34,387 nt of DNA from Clostridia bacterium (GTDB lineage: Bacteria; Bacillota_A; Clostridia; Oscillospirales; CAG-272), in contig JAFSUU010000098.1 in the NCBI GenBank assembly GCA_017445115.1, positions 1-34,387 on the forward strand. The letters run 5' to 3'. The notes under the pieces were generated by a model. That model did no database searches and was not told where the DNA came from. It worked only from the letters and a program-made list of their open reading frames with translations. Both the position numbers and the translations under genes were made by a program. Shown here piece by piece: positions 16,586 through 26,271 of this stretch (the stretch's first letter is position 1; every line of letters begins with the position of its first letter).

Positions 16586-19500
16586 ATGAAAAAACGCATC
16601 TTAGCTCTCGCGCTGTCAGTGATGATGATCGCATCATTGCTGCCGCTTTCAGTACTCGCCGCGGACGGTGATACGTCCGACGGATGGTATCCCGCATATT
16701 TTTCCGAGACGGAAAGCGAAGGGATAGAACGGTTTATCGGCGCTTCGGCGGCAGAGGATGATGTCGAGCCGGAGGATATTTATGACCCGACGGACGTTGT
16801 TCGCGTCTCGATCATTCTCAGCGAGAATTCGACTCTCGATGTTTTTTCTCCCGATAACGCGGTAAAAAGCAAGCTGGCGCAAAGATATCGCACGATACTG
16901 AAGCAGCGGCAGAACGCGCTCGCAAAGAAGATATCGGGCGACGCTCTCGACGGAGAAAAGCTCGACGTCGTCTGGAATCTGACGCTTGCTGCAAATATTA
17001 TCTCCGCCAACGTCGAATACGGAAAGATCGAGAAGATCAAAGCCGTGCCCGGCGTTGAAGACGTTATACTCGAGACTTACTACGTCGCCAATACCGACGG
17101 CGACGTCGGCGACGCCGAACCCAATATGACTATCAGCGCCGGTATGACGAATACCGACATTATCTGGGCGGAAGGATACACCGGAGCGGGGACCTCGATA
17201 GCGGTGATCGATACGGGTATTGACTACAAACATATTGCATTCGATCCCGACGCTTACGAATACGCCATCGGCACTGTTAATAAAAATATTGACATCGTTA
17301 CAAGGGAAGACGTCGAGGCGGTCTTCGACCAGCTCAACGTAAAGGGACGCGATTCTTCTCTGACAGTTGACGACGTGTACTTAAATTCCAAAATACCGTT
17401 TGCTTTCAATTATGTAGACAACGACACCGACATCGCACACATAAACGATATTGAAGGCGCTCACGGATCCCACGTTGCCGGTATTGCCGCCGCAAACAGA
17501 TACGTTCCCGACGGGAACGGCGGATATGCGGACTCTCTCTCTGCAGTTCTGACGCAGGGTCAGGCGCCCGACGCCCAGCTGTTCGTCATGAAAGTCTTCG
17601 GCAAGGGCGGCGGAACATTTGAATCGGACTACTTTGCGGCGCTGGAAGACGCGATAGTGCTCGGCGCCGATTCGGCGAACCTTTCGCTCGGAAGCCCCGA
17701 TTCAGGTTTTTCAACGGAGCCGGAATATAAAAAACTTCTCGAGGGACTCTCCGAATGCAATACCGTTGTTGCCATTTCCGCAGGCAACAATTCGTACTGG
17801 TCGGATGAGACCATAGCCGGAAAGAATTATGCGGAAGATAAAAATTTGGATACGGTCGGCTCTCCCGGATCTGTCACAAACTCTCTTTCCGTCGCGTCCG
17901 TGGATAATGCGGGTATCATAAGCCCTACGATAGGCTTTTCCGGTAAATGGCTTGAATACACGGAGCCTAAAGGGTTTACGAACGTTCCGTTCGCCTCTCT
18001 TGACGGAGAATATGAGTTCATCTATATCGACAGCATCGGTTCAGAGGAAGATTTTGCCGCAGTGGCGGACGTTCTTCCCGGAAGGATCGCAATATGCAAC
18101 CGCGGGACTATACACTTTTCAGACAAAGCTAACGCAGCAGTAAAGTACGGCGCAGCAGCGACCATTATATGCAACCACATTGAAGAGTCTATATCGATGG
18201 ATATCTCCGACTACATATACACCGATCCTGTCATTATGCTTTCTCTCGAATACGGAGAGTTCATCAAAGAAAACTCCGAGGCGGTGACAGACGGCGAAAC
18301 GGGAGAGATCCTGTATTACACCGGAAAAATGACGATGCCCACCGAAACGGAAGTCCACTATTCTGATTCCGACTATTATGAAATGAGCGATTTTTCATCG
18401 TGGGGCGTGCCCGGTTCTCTGGAACTGAAACCCGAGATAACAGCTCCCGGCGGAAATATTTACTCGGTCTTCGGCGAACAGAAACTCAAAAGCGAAACGA
18501 TCGTCGATGACGGAAACGACGCTTTCGGACTTATGTCCGGTACCTCGATGGCGTCCCCTCAGGTCGCCGGAATTTCCGCGCTCATATCGGAATATATTCG
18601 CGACAACGACCTTGAAAAGAAGACCGGTCTCACGCGCCGTCAGCTCACGACCTCGCTCATAATGGGATGTGCCGTTCCGCTTTACGATGAAGACAGCGGC
18701 AATTATTATCCTGTCATTCAGCAGGGCGCCGGACTCATCGATATAGCCGCAGCATTCAGAACGCACACGTATATTATGATGCAGGAAGACGCCACAAAGT
18801 CCTGGCGTGACGGAAAGGTCAAAGCCGAGATCGGCGAAGTTTCACGCGACACCGGCAAATTTGACTTCACTTTTGATATAAACAATTTCGGAGACGAAGA
18901 CTCTGAATACACGCTTGACGCGTACTTCTTCACACAGAATTACGTCGAAGAAGAAATGTATGACGGAAAAGGAAACGTTATATGTGACGATGACGGAAAC
19001 GCAGTCACGTGCCTTTATATGGACAAAAGCACGATCCTTCTCACCACCGACGTCGTATGGACGGTCAACGGTAAGCCTGTTGAAACCGCCGTCAAATACG
19101 ACTTCAACGGCGACGGCATTTTCTCATACTTTGACGTTCAGACGCTCCTTGAATATATCGTTGAAAACATAAACGATCTGGACTGTATCGAGTACGCGGA
19201 CGTCGACGATGACGGCGATATAGATACTTACGACGCATATCTCGCGCTCGATATGCTCCACAATACGAAGATAACTGTCCCCGCGGGAGAAAGCGTCTCC
19301 GTCAACGTCTCCGTAAGACTGCTCGATATCGACGACTTCGATATTAACGGCGCTTATATCGAAGGCTTCGTCTATGCAGAGGAGCAGGCTACAGATGAAG
19401 GCGCTGCAGGCGTAACTCTGTCGATCCCCGTCCTCGGTTATTACGGCAGCTGGTCCGATTTTTCAATGTTTGACCACGCGTCGGCGATCAGTTATTTCAA

Positions 19501-22489
19501 TAAAACCTGCGGCAAAGCGCCGTATATGGCGGCAGCTATCGGCGAGACTTCATACATCACGAATACGTTCGTTATCAGTTCGCCGAACCACAGCCCCAGT
19601 TACGCTGTAGGAAATCCGGTCGTACCCGACAAGGAATACCATCCGGAACGAAACGCCGTATCCCCGTTGAATTCGATCAATTACGTAAAATGCACGCTTA
19701 TACGAAACGCGAAATATACCGAGACCGTCGTTACCGACAGCGACGGAAACGAGCTGTTCTCCAAAACTTACGGCCGCACCCCTGCCGCTTTTTACTCTGA
19801 TGATTACGGGTGGTCTGCCTATTACTATATTAATCCGATAAACTATACGCCGGACACACTTGAAGAAGGGGACGCCTTCACGGTGACGTTCCGCGCCATT
19901 CCCGAATACTACGTCAAAGACGGCGTGGCTGATCTCGGCGGAGTCTCCAAGGAAAAAACAGAGATCTCTCAGACCTTCACGATCGACGGCACTGCTCCCA
20001 AAATACTGTCCGTACAGTATCATCGCGAGAGCGAGAAAGATCCGATCGACGCTATAAGAGTCGAAATGTGTGACAACCAGTTCACCGCTGCCGCCGTACT
20101 TTTGGATGAAGACGGCTATCCGCTCAAAATGATCGGATCCGATCCCGACGCCGACGCGAAGCCGGGCGACACCAGAGTATGTGTGTTCGATCTGAACGAG
20201 TGCTTTGACGACCTCACTGAAGCCCCGTCTCATTTCAAGATATCTGTCACCGACTACGCTATGAACGACGTTGATTACAAGATCAACTTTAACGAAGACG
20301 AGTTGGAAGAAGACAGGGCTATCATTCTGAATACCGACAGCGTATCGCTGGTGCCCGGTGATGATTACACGTTCTTCGCTACCGTCACACCGTGGGGCGA
20401 GAACTCTCCCGTCCTCTGGAAGGTTGAAGACGAGAAGATAGCGACCGTGGACGATAACGGCGCGGTCACCGCCGTTGCAGTCGGAAGCACCGAGCTCACG
20501 GCATACCTGATGTCAGATCCCGAAGTCACGTCGTCGGCAAAGATCGTCGTACTCGATCTGAACAAGACTCTCAGCGGCATTCTCTGTGATGAAAACTCTG
20601 ACAGCTGGTTCGTTACGTTCCGGACGGACGACCTTCCCGAATACAGCCTTGATTCAAAAACCCCTGTTTCCAGCGATTTTTCAGCTCTCTGCTATGACGT
20701 TGACGGTACTCTTTATTGCGCATCTCTCAACGATGACTGGTCATCGGATATCTATACGGTCAATGAAGATACGTATGAACTGACGTATCTCTGCTCATCA
20801 GAATTCGGCAGTCCGGACTATGCCGCCGCGCCTTCGTTCTCTGAAGTTGCAGGAACCAGGCTGCTCGCCGGGATCAGCAGAACTTATCTTTTCTGGACCG
20901 ACGTTTCGACCGGAGATATTTTTACAGCATACGATTACTATGAAGACATAGGAGATTGCGAATTAGTCGGTATAGCCTACGCAGGCTCTTACAAAGATTC
21001 CGGATACAATATTGACGTGTATTATCTTATTGACAAGTACGGAATACTTTACAAAACCGAAGTAGGTCTTACGGACGAATGTGAAGACATGGATCCTATG
21101 TTCGAAGCTATTGATTTCATCGGCAGATCAGTCAGCTTTATCGGCGGTCAGTCCCTGTATCTTGATACATACGGCGACCTTATCTGGTCAAGAGCGGATG
21201 AAGACAACGGTTTGGCACAGATAATAGTCTGCCTCATCGATGAAAACGACAACGTCAGGTCCTATTATCGCGGCGAATTCGAAACCGACATCTGGCCCGT
21301 TTCCGGTATATATGAAAAAGGCGCGTCGATAGCGTTTGATTATCAGAGCAATGATACGGAAGAGACAAGCGGGAAAGACAAAGCGGTAAAAGGAAGCGCC
21401 ATATCTCCCATGTCCGTCACAGTAAGCGATGAGCCGAAGAATGTGAAGAACGTATCAGGCGGCTCGAAGAGCATTGACGGTATGATAATAGATGATTACG
21501 TCTACATCGATATCATCGCCGACATCGAGGCGACGAACGGGCTCTATACTGTCGAATACAACGCATCTGTATATGAAGTGCTGAGAGTCGACCACACCTC
21601 CGAGTGTTTCGCCGTAAGTTACACTGACGGCATGGTCAAATTCGCATTCGCCGATACTGTAAAATATGCTCCGGAAGAATATATAGCGACAGTCGTCCTC
21701 AAAACGGTCGGGGACGGCGACCGATCGGTAGCTGTCACTACCGAAGAGCAAAACAACGACCATCCCGGAACGACAGAGTATTTGTACAAATCGATCGACC
21801 TCAAAGTCGTTCCCGGAGCAAGAGTCGCGGCATACGACATAGATAACGAAGCGAAAGTCATCAACATCACGACGAAGAAAGATCAGCCGCTCTCGTCATT
21901 CCAGCTCAAGCTTAACGGCGTTCCACAGACAGCGTTCACGCTGACTCCCGACTCGTTCGGAGAGAATCAGATCCAGATCAAAGGCGTCAGATATTCAGAG
22001 GAGACGAATACCGCTGGTATCAGATACTTCATATCTTACTCCGAAAACGGATTCGAGCAGTCGTTCAAGGTCAAAGTGACCGACTCCGAAGGGTACGATC
22101 ACGTCTACACTGTAAACGTGACGTTTGATCACACCCCCGCATGCACCGGAATAACTCCCGGATACACCGCGAACTCCGGTCTCACCGTGTTTGACGGGAA
22201 CAGCCGTCAGATCAACGTTGTTTCAAAAGCGAACAGCAAAGAGGTTTCCTTTAAGCTCAATCTGAAAGGCGGCGCTGCAGTCTCCGTTATATCCGACGCA
22301 AAGCCGCACATCATTCAGACGCCCGACAAAGGCGCAACTTACGTTGAAGTGTCTCCCGACGAGATAAACAGCAGCGCGATAGTATACTTCAAGTGCTATC
22401 GGGCTGAAGAACTGAGGGAGTTCGACATCGGAATCATCTATCCCAACGGAATCGTCGAACCGTATCACGTCGTCGTAACGTTTGCCTGA
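16586..22489 (+). CDS. Secreted multidomain subtilisin-like (S8) protease with dockerin and cohesin-like regions
   Basis: 1967 aa. A Sec signal peptide (MKKRILALALSVMMIASLLP, cleavage near VLAADG) is followed by an inhibitor-I9-like propeptide region, then the S8 catalytic domain: Asp209 in AVIDTGIDY, His293 in HGSHVAGIAA, Ser654 in GTSMASPQVAG. A PA domain (RIAICNRGTIHFSDKAN) is inserted between His and Ser. After an Fn3-like part comes a dockerin-type pair of Ca-binding loops (about 836-890, DFNGDGIFSYFDVQ and DVDDDGDIDTYDAYLALDML), more beta-rich domains, a Big_2 domain (about 1245-1330), a region without recognised fold, a cohesin-like region (about 1610-1730) and two C-terminal beta-rich repeats. 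There is no sortase motif or transmembrane anchor. It is likely released or held through cohesin-dockerin contacts and degrades extracellular protein. Confidence 0.9.
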   Translation: MKKRILALALSVMMIASLLPLSVLAADGDTSDGWYPAYFSETESEGIERFIGASAAEDDVEPEDIYDPTDVVRVSIILSENSTLDVFSPDNAVKSKLAQRYRTILKQRQNALAKKISGDALDGEKLDVVWNLTLAANIISANVEYGKIEKIKAVPGVEDVILETYYVANTDGDVGDAEPNMTISAGMTNTDIIWAEGYTGAGTSIAVIDTGIDYKHIAFDPDAYEYAIGTVNKNIDIVTREDVEAVFDQLNVKGRDSSLTVDDVYLNSKIPFAFNYVDNDTDIAHINDIEGAHGSHVAGIAAANRYVPDGNGGYADSLSAVLTQGQAPDAQLFVMKVFGKGGGTFESDYFAALEDAIVLGADSANLSLGSPDSGFSTEPEYKKLLEGLSECNTVVAISAGNNSYWSDETIAGKNYAEDKNLDTVGSPGSVTNSLSVASVDNAGIISPTIGFSGKWLEYTEPKGFTNVPFASLDGEYEFIYIDSIGSEEDFAAVADVLPGRIAICNRGTIHFSDKANAAVKYGAAATIICNHIEESISMDISDYIYTDPVIMLSLEYGEFIKENSEAVTDGETGEILYYTGKMTMPTETEVHYSDSDYYEMSDFSSWGVPGSLELKPEITAPGGNIYSVFGEQKLKSETIVDDGNDAFGLMSGTSMASPQVAGISALISEYIRDNDLEKKTGLTRRQLTTSLIMGCAVPLYDEDSGNYYPVIQQGAGLIDIAAAFRTHTYIMMQEDATKSWRDGKVKAEIGEVSRDTGKFDFTFDINNFGDEDSEYTLDAYFFTQNYVEEEMYDGKGNVICDDDGNAVTCLYMDKSTILLTTDVVWTVNGKPVETAVKYDFNGDGIFSYFDVQTLLEYIVENINDLDCIEYADVDDDGDIDTYDAYLALDMLHNTKITVPAGESVSVNVSVRLLDIDDFDINGAYIEGFVYAEEQATDEGAAGVTLSIPVLGYYGSWSDFSMFDHASAISYFNKTCGKAPYMAAAIGETSYITNTFVISSPNHSPSYAVGNPVVPDKEYHPERNAVSPLNSINYVKCTLIRNAKYTETVVTDSDGNELFSKTYGRTPAAFYSDDYGWSAYYYINPINYTPDTLEEGDAFTVTFRAIPEYYVKDGVADLGGVSKEKTEISQTFTIDGTAPKILSVQYHRESEKDPIDAIRVEMCDNQFTAAAVLLDEDGYPLKMIGSDPDADAKPGDTRVCVFDLNECFDDLTEAPSHFKISVTDYAMNDVDYKINFNEDELEEDRAIILNTDSVSLVPGDDYTFFATVTPWGENSPVLWKVEDEKIATVDDNGAVTAVAVGSTELTAYLMSDPEVTSSAKIVVLDLNKTLSGILCDENSDSWFVTFRTDDLPEYSLDSKTPVSSDFSALCYDVDGTLYCASLNDDWSSDIYTVNEDTYELTYLCSSEFGSPDYAAAPSFSEVAGTRLLAGISRTYLFWTDVSTGDIFTAYDYYEDIGDCELVGIAYAGSYKDSGYNIDVYYLIDKYGILYKTEVGLTDECEDMDPMFEAIDFIGRSVSFIGGQSLYLDTYGDLIWSRADEDNGLAQIIVCLIDENDNVRSYYRGEFETDIWPVSGIYEKGASIAFDYQSNDTEETSGKDKAVKGSAISPMSVTVSDEPKNVKNVSGGSKSIDGMIIDDYVYIDIIADIEATNGLYTVEYNASVYEVLRVDHTSECFAVSYTDGMVKFAFADTVKYAPEEYIATVVLKTVGDGDRSVAVTTEEQNNDHPGTTEYLYKSIDLKVVPGARVAAYDIDNEAKVINITTKKDQPLSSFQLKLNGVPQTAFTLTPDSFGENQIQIKGVRYSEETNTAGIRYFISYSENGFEQSFKVKVTDSEGYDHVYTVNVTFDHTPACTGITPGYTANSGLTVFDGNSRQINVVSKANSKEVSFKLNLKGGAAVSVISDAKPHIIQTPDKGATYVEVSPDEINSSAIVYFKCYRAEELREFDIGIIYPNGIVEPYHVVVTFA

Positions 22490-22501
22490 CCGTAACAACA
22501 A

Positions 22502-22532
22502 GCGCCCTCTCCGCGAGATCGCGGAGAGGGCG
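22502..22532 (+). terminator. Strong hairpin after the protease gene
   Basis: A GC-rich 13-bp perfect stem (CGCCCTCTCCGCG, loop AGAT, CGCGGAGAGGGCG). No T-tract follows (AATTATACC), so termination efficiency is uncertain; the macro-domain gene starts only 35 nt later without an obvious promoter of its own. Confidence 0.55.
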
Positions 22533-22567
22533 AATTATACCTGTGACAGAACAAAGAGGACCACAGT

Positions 22568-23629
22568 ATGCCATTAAAACTCATCAGAGAAGACATAACA
22601 AAGCTCTCCTGCGACGCGATAGTGAACGCCGCAAACAATTCCCTGCTCGGAGGCGGAGGCGTCGACGGCGCGATCCACAAAGCGGCGGGGAGGGGGCTGC
22701 TTGCCGAATGCGAAACGCTGCACGGATGCAGGACCGGAGACGCCAAGCTGACAAAGGGATATAAACTGCCCGCCAAATACGTCATCCACACCGTAGGTCC
22801 GATATGGAGAGGCGGCGATGACGGCGAGGAAGAGCTTCTTCGCTCATGCTACCGCAATTCTCTTGCGATCGCAAAAGAGCGCGGCTTTGAGAGCGTCGCT
22901 TTTCCGCTGATCTCATCCGGCGCATACGGTTACCCGAAGGATCAGGCGCTGAAGATCGCGGTCGAAGAGATCACCGCGTTTCTTTTGACGGAAGATATGC
23001 TGGTCTATATCGTTATCTTCGACAAGTCGTCGTTCAATATCGGCGAAAAGCTGTTTGACGACATAGCGTCTTTTATCGACGACAGATACGTTGACGAGCG
23101 TCTCGGGTCCGACCTCAGGAGAAGCGCGCTTATGAAGAGCGGTTGCCGCGAAGAAGCGGAGAGCGTCGCATTTGAGCCGAAAGACGATGCGTTTGCGGGA
23201 AGCTTCGCGCCCGGACGACCCGCTCCGGTGATGAAAAAAGCCGCGGCAAAGTCTAAAGGACCGTCTCTCGGCGACGCGTTGAAGAATATCGACGAGAGTT
23301 TTTCGGAAATGCTGCTCCGCAAGATCGACGAAAAAGGAATGACCGACGCCGAATGCTACAAAAAGGCGAATATAGACCGCAAGCTCTTTTCTAAGATCAG
23401 AAGCGACAGGCATTACCGCCCGAGCAAGACGACGGCGATCGCCTTTGCGATAGCTCTCGAGCTCCCGCTCGAAGAGACGAAGGATATGCTGATGAAAGCC
23501 GGTTTCGCGCTCTCCCACAGCAATAAATTCGACATTATCATCGAGTATTTTATAACAAACGGAAACTATAATATTTTTGAGATAAACGAGGCGCTGTTCG
23601 CGTTTGATCAAAGTTTACTCGGCATCTGA
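22568..23629 (+). CDS. Macro-domain protein with C-terminal helical domain
   Basis: 353 aa. Residues 1 to about 175 form a macro domain of the YmdB/O-acetyl-ADP-ribose deacetylase class, seen in [22 protein letters not shown] (ADP-ribose loop), [10 protein letters not shown] and [17 protein letters not shown]. After a variable linker rich in Ala, Lys and Pro, residues about 230-353 form a helical domain ([56 protein letters not shown]) that I recall as a common C-terminal partner of Firmicute macro domains and that may be HTH-like. It likely removes ADP-ribose or acetyl-ADP-ribose marks in a stress or conflict response. The binding site AGAGGA precedes ATG 22568. A vWA gene follows on the same strand. 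Confidence 0.88.
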   Translation: MPLKLIREDITKLSCDAIVNAANNSLLGGGGVDGAIHKAAGRGLLAECETLHGCRTGDAKLTKGYKLPAKYVIHTVGPIWRGGDDGEEELLRSCYRNSLAIAKERGFESVAFPLISSGAYGYPKDQALKIAVEEITAFLLTEDMLVYIVIFDKSSFNIGEKLFDDIASFIDDRYVDERLGSDLRRSALMKSGCREEAESVAFEPKDDAFAGSFAPGRPAPVMKKAAAKSKGPSLGDALKNIDESFSEMLLRKIDEKGMTDAECYKKANIDRKLFSKIRSDRHYRPSKTTAIAFAIALELPLEETKDMLMKAGFALSHSNKFDIIIEYFITNGNYNIFEINEALFAFDQSLLGI

Positions 23630-23691
23630 TATGTAATTTCAGTTGATAAAAATGTCGCTTTGCAGGCGACCCGTTCCGAAAAACAATGAGA

Positions 23692-23734
23692 TATAATGTG
23701 ATCGTAAGGTCAAAAGACCGCACGGTCACATTTT
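23692..23734 (+). promoter_or_regulatory. Possible -10 box with an immediate terminator-like hairpin
   Basis: TATAAT at 23692-23697, without a good -35, is followed at once by a hairpin. GTGATCGT (23698-23705) pairs with ACGGTCAC (23722-23729), with inner GGTC/GACC, then a T-rich tract. Either it terminates the macro gene or it attenuates the vWA gene; the sequence does not decide. Confidence 0.4.
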
Positions 23735-23763
23735 TATTTATTTATTTTTCGGAGGTATCAAAA

Positions 23764-24423
23764 ATGGAAAAGGTAAGAAACAACGTAACGGAACTCGTAT
23801 TCATCCTTGACAGGAGCGGTTCTATGGGCGGACTTGAGAGCGACACTATCGGCGGATTCAACTCGCTGATAGAAAAGCAGAAGAAGCAGGACGGCGAATG
23901 CTTCGTATCGACGGTACTGTTCGACAACGAGAGCGAGGTCATCCACGACAGAGTGAAGCTCACCGACATAAAGCCTATGACTGACAAGGAATACTACGTC
24001 AGAGGGTGCACCGCGCTGATCGACGCCATCGGCGGCGCGATCCACCATATCGGAAACATCCACAAGTACGCCCGCCCCGAGGACGTGCCGGAGCACACGA
24101 TGTTCGTCATCACGACCGACGGACTTGAAAACGCCAGCCGCAAATACACGAGCGACGAGGTCAAAAAGATGGTAGAACGCCGGAAAGAAGAGTACGGCTG
24201 GGAATTCCTCTTTATCGGCGCGAACATCGACTCCGTCGAGACCGCAAAGCATTTCGGCATTGCAGAAGACCGCGCCGTCAACTACCACGCCGACAAACAG
24301 GGCACTAAAGTCCTTTACGAAGCGGTAGGGGAAACAGTATGCTGTATGCGCGAAAACCGAGCGATAGGCTCCTCCTGGGGAAAGAAGATCAAAAAAGATT
24401 TCGAGAGCAGAAAGAAAAGCTGA
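23764..24423 (+). CDS. von Willebrand factor A domain protein (TerY-like)
   Basis: 219 aa, essentially one vWA domain. The metal-ion-dependent adhesion site is complete: Asp16, Ser18 and Ser20 in DRSGSMGG, Thr83 in RGCTALID, Asp119 in TTDGLENASR. There is no signal peptide, so it is cytoplasmic. TerY-like vWA proteins occur in stress-response clusters with kinases and phosphatases (known from the Ter systems); here the only partner seen is the macro-domain gene upstream. The start at ATG 23764 follows CGGAGG; an upstream in-frame ATG (23686) lies across the hairpin and is rejected. Confidence 0.9.
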   Translation: MEKVRNNVTELVFILDRSGSMGGLESDTIGGFNSLIEKQKKQDGECFVSTVLFDNESEVIHDRVKLTDIKPMTDKEYYVRGCTALIDAIGGAIHHIGNIHKYARPEDVPEHTMFVITTDGLENASRKYTSDEVKKMVERRKEEYGWEFLFIGANIDSVETAKHFGIAEDRAVNYHADKQGTKVLYEAVGETVCCMRENRAIGSSWGKKIKKDFESRKKS

Positions 24424-24436
24424 AGAACAGCGCAGA

Positions 24437-24462
24437 AAAGCGGGCTCAAATGAGCCCGCTTT
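24437..24462 (+). terminator. Bidirectional terminator
   Basis: AAAGCGGGCTC, loop AAAT, GAGCCCGCTTT: a perfect 11-bp stem between convergent genes, with T-rich sequence on either strand. Confidence 0.85.
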
Positions 24463-24476
24463 AGTTGTTTTTCCCT

Positions 24477-25001
24477 TTAAATCGCATCTACCACAGCATC
24501 AAAAAACTCGGTAAAGCTCTCGGCGGCTTCTCTCGGGTCTTCGTCTCTTATCAGCTCTCTCGAAGCAAGACCGACCGCCGCGGCGCGAAGAAAACGAACG
24601 GCGTTCCTCTCGCGTTCACCCGCCTCTTTTTTTCCGACACGCTTCATTATCACCTCGGAAAAATACTTTCCGGCGAGGAGCATCACATGCTTTTTGTAGA
24701 TGCCGCCTGCCGACGAGAGGCAAATGTTTTTAGCTGACGAAGGATAGCGCAGAACGAAAGAAACGGCAAGAAGAAACGCTTCCCCTCCGTCCTCCGGTGA
24801 TATGCCTGACGACGTGACGATGCGCGACTCCTCTTCAAAAAGTGCGTCGGCGACTTCATAAAGGTCACGGAACCAATACATGAATCTGGTCGGCGGAAGT
24901 GACGCCGCGTCGGTTACGTCTTTTGCGCTTATAGTGTCAAACGGTTTCTTTTCGAGCAGCTTTGCGAACGATTCAATAATCTTTATCTGATCGTCTTCCA
25001 T
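24477..25001 (-). CDS. TetR/AcrR-like transcriptional regulator
   Basis: 174 aa. The N-terminal 50 residues form a TetR-type helix-turn-helix (IIESFAKLLEKKPFDTISAKDVTDAASLP, then TRFMYWFRDLYEVADALFEEES). The remaining part is helical, variable in this family and probably binds a ligand. It is shorter than typical TetR proteins (about 190-210 aa). The start is at ATG 25001 behind GGAGAGGAT. It sits 56 nt downstream of the carboxypeptidase gene on the same strand, so both may share a transcript; its operator cannot be assigned. Confidence 0.8.
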   Translation of the reverse strand: MEDDQIKIIESFAKLLEKKPFDTISAKDVTDAASLPPTRFMYWFRDLYEVADALFEEESRIVTSSGISPEDGGEAFLLAVSFVLRYPSSAKNICLSSAGGIYKKHVMLLAGKYFSEVIMKRVGKKEAGERERNAVRFLRAAAVGLASRELIRDEDPREAAESFTEFFDAVVDAI

Positions 25002-25057
25002 TTCTATATCCTCTCCGTATGAATATCACGCAAGGAGGGAAAAACCCTCGTTGAAGA

Positions 25058-26116
25058 TCAATACGAATACACGGAATCGATTCCGAGATATTCTTCAAGG
25101 CAAAGCCCGCTGTCGTGAACTTTCTTTGCAATCTCTTTGCCGAGATACCTGATATGCCACGGCTCGTACTTAAAACCGGTTATCGATTCTTTTCCCTGCG
25201 GATATCTGATTATAAATCCGTATTTCCAGCAGTTTTCATTCGTCCAGATCCCCTCCGCGGTATAAGCGAAGGAATCCGATACGGGATAAAGGTCAAACGC
25301 AAGCCCCGTCTGGTGCTCGGAGTGACCGGGACGCGCGGAATATGTGTCCGCGGCGGCTTTTCCGTCGACGGAGACATAATAATTATACAGCCAGCTCTGA
25401 AGATCGTACGATCTGAAGCCGTTATCCACCCGGAGATATACTCCCTCCGCTGCCGCTGCCGCAAACATTTCATCGAGAGCGGTCTGCGCCTCGGGATCAA
25501 CGCCCGGACTGTAATCCGCGGGAAGCGCGTAAGTCTTGTTTACGACGAGTATCCCCTGTATGTACGTCGCTCCCTCGACTTTCGGTCTTTCCGCAACGTG
25601 TACCGTCACTTCCGCCTTTGCCGCCGGATTGTCGACTGACGACACAGTGACTTTACATTCACCAACAGAAACGCCGTATATATTGCCTATACCATCAACG
25701 GTCGCGACAGAAGTATCGCTGCTCACCCATTTTTCCGATTTATCGTCGGCGTCATAAGGAGTCATCGTCACCCAGGGCATATCGCTTGAGCCGACCGTTA
25801 TATTGACTTCGTATTTATCAAGAGTAAGACCTTCAACTCTGACCCGGTCTCTTTCCGTCACCTTTTCGGTCTCTGTCTCGGTTTCAGTTTCGGTCTCTGT
25901 ATCCGTCTCGATCCCGGTCTCGGTTTCAGTCTCTGTCTTTGTTTCAGTTTCAGTTTCCGTATCCTTTTCCGTGTCTGTTGACACGACCGTATCAAAATCT
26001 ATCCTTTCGGTCGTCTGCTCGGTATCGTTATCGTTGTTCTCCGCGCACGACGAAAAAGCCGTCAGCGCGGCGACGATAAACGTAACTATCAGAACAAACG
26101 AAATAACTCTTCTCAT
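25058..26116 (-). CDS. D-alanyl-D-alanine carboxypeptidase, VanY/M15B family, probable lipoprotein
   Basis: 352 aa. An N-terminal signal sequence (MRRVISFVLIVTFIVAALTAF) ends in FSSC, an imperfect lipobox. A Thr-Glu-rich linker of about 45 residues follows, then a Big_2-type Ig domain (VEGLTLDKYEVNITVG to EVTVHV), then the LAS metallopeptidase domain. The zinc site is visible: His268 and Asp275 in SEHQTGLAFD, His321 in EPWHIRYLG, with Glu318 as catalytic base. It trims the terminal D-Ala of peptidoglycan stem peptides outside the membrane. The start at ATG 26116 follows AAAGGAG; a longer start (26161) would overlap the -10 box. Without VanH/A/X genes, it is a housekeeping enzyme rather than a resistance determinant. 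Confidence 0.9.
   Translation of the reverse strand: MRRVISFVLIVTFIVAALTAFSSCAENNDNDTEQTTERIDFDTVVSTDTEKDTETETETKTETETETGIETDTETETETETETEKVTERDRVRVEGLTLDKYEVNITVGSSDMPWVTMTPYDADDKSEKWVSSDTSVATVDGIGNIYGVSVGECKVTVSSVDNPAAKAEVTVHVAERPKVEGATYIQGILVVNKTYALPADYSPGVDPEAQTALDEMFAAAAAEGVYLRVDNGFRSYDLQSWLYNYYVSVDGKAAADTYSARPGHSEHQTGLAFDLYPVSDSFAYTAEGIWTNENCWKYGFIIRYPQGKESITGFKYEPWHIRYLGKEIAKKVHDSGLCLEEYLGIDSVYSY
25855..25985 (-). repeat. Low-complexity Thr-Glu coding repeat
   Basis: Within the carboxypeptidase gene, runs of alternating Thr and Glu codons form a degenerate 6-bp repeat. It encodes a flexible, acidic spacer between the membrane anchor and the Ig domain, and is prone to length change by slippage or recombination in multiples of six. 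Confidence 0.85.
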
Positions 26117-26138
26117 ACGGTCACTCCTTTGTATTCCC

Positions 26139-26167
26139 ATTATATCACCGTTTTCACTCAATTACAA
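26139..26167 (-). promoter_or_regulatory. Sigma-A promoter of the carboxypeptidase gene
   Basis: On the minus strand TTGTAA (26167-26162), 17-bp spacer, TATAAT (26144-26139). It fixes the start at 26116. Confidence 0.7.
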
Positions 26168-26209
26168 CAGCAACTTGCCGTTTTTCGTTCGGAGAACGCT
26201 TCGTTTATA

Positions 26210-26238
26210 TTGACAAAACGGCGCATTTGGAATAAAAT
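26210..26238 (+). promoter_or_regulatory. Sigma-A promoter of the CDF transporter gene
   Basis: TTGACA (26210-26215), 17-bp spacer, TAAAAT (26233-26238), the same boxes as the arg operon promoter. It is divergent from the carboxypeptidase promoter 43 bp away. The leader of about 30 nt is too short for a metal riboswitch. Confidence 0.75.
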
Positions 26239-26271
26239 CTATACAAACAAGTATTTCCGGAGGGACTTTTC

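Noticed and set aside
25058..26116. Vancomycin-resistance gene cluster
   Set aside because: VanY-type enzymes are common housekeeping carboxypeptidases; no VanH, VanA/B, VanX or VanRS-like genes accompany it.
26239..26271. Manganese riboswitch before the CDF gene
   Set aside because: Only about 30 nt lie between promoter and start codon, too short for the known class.
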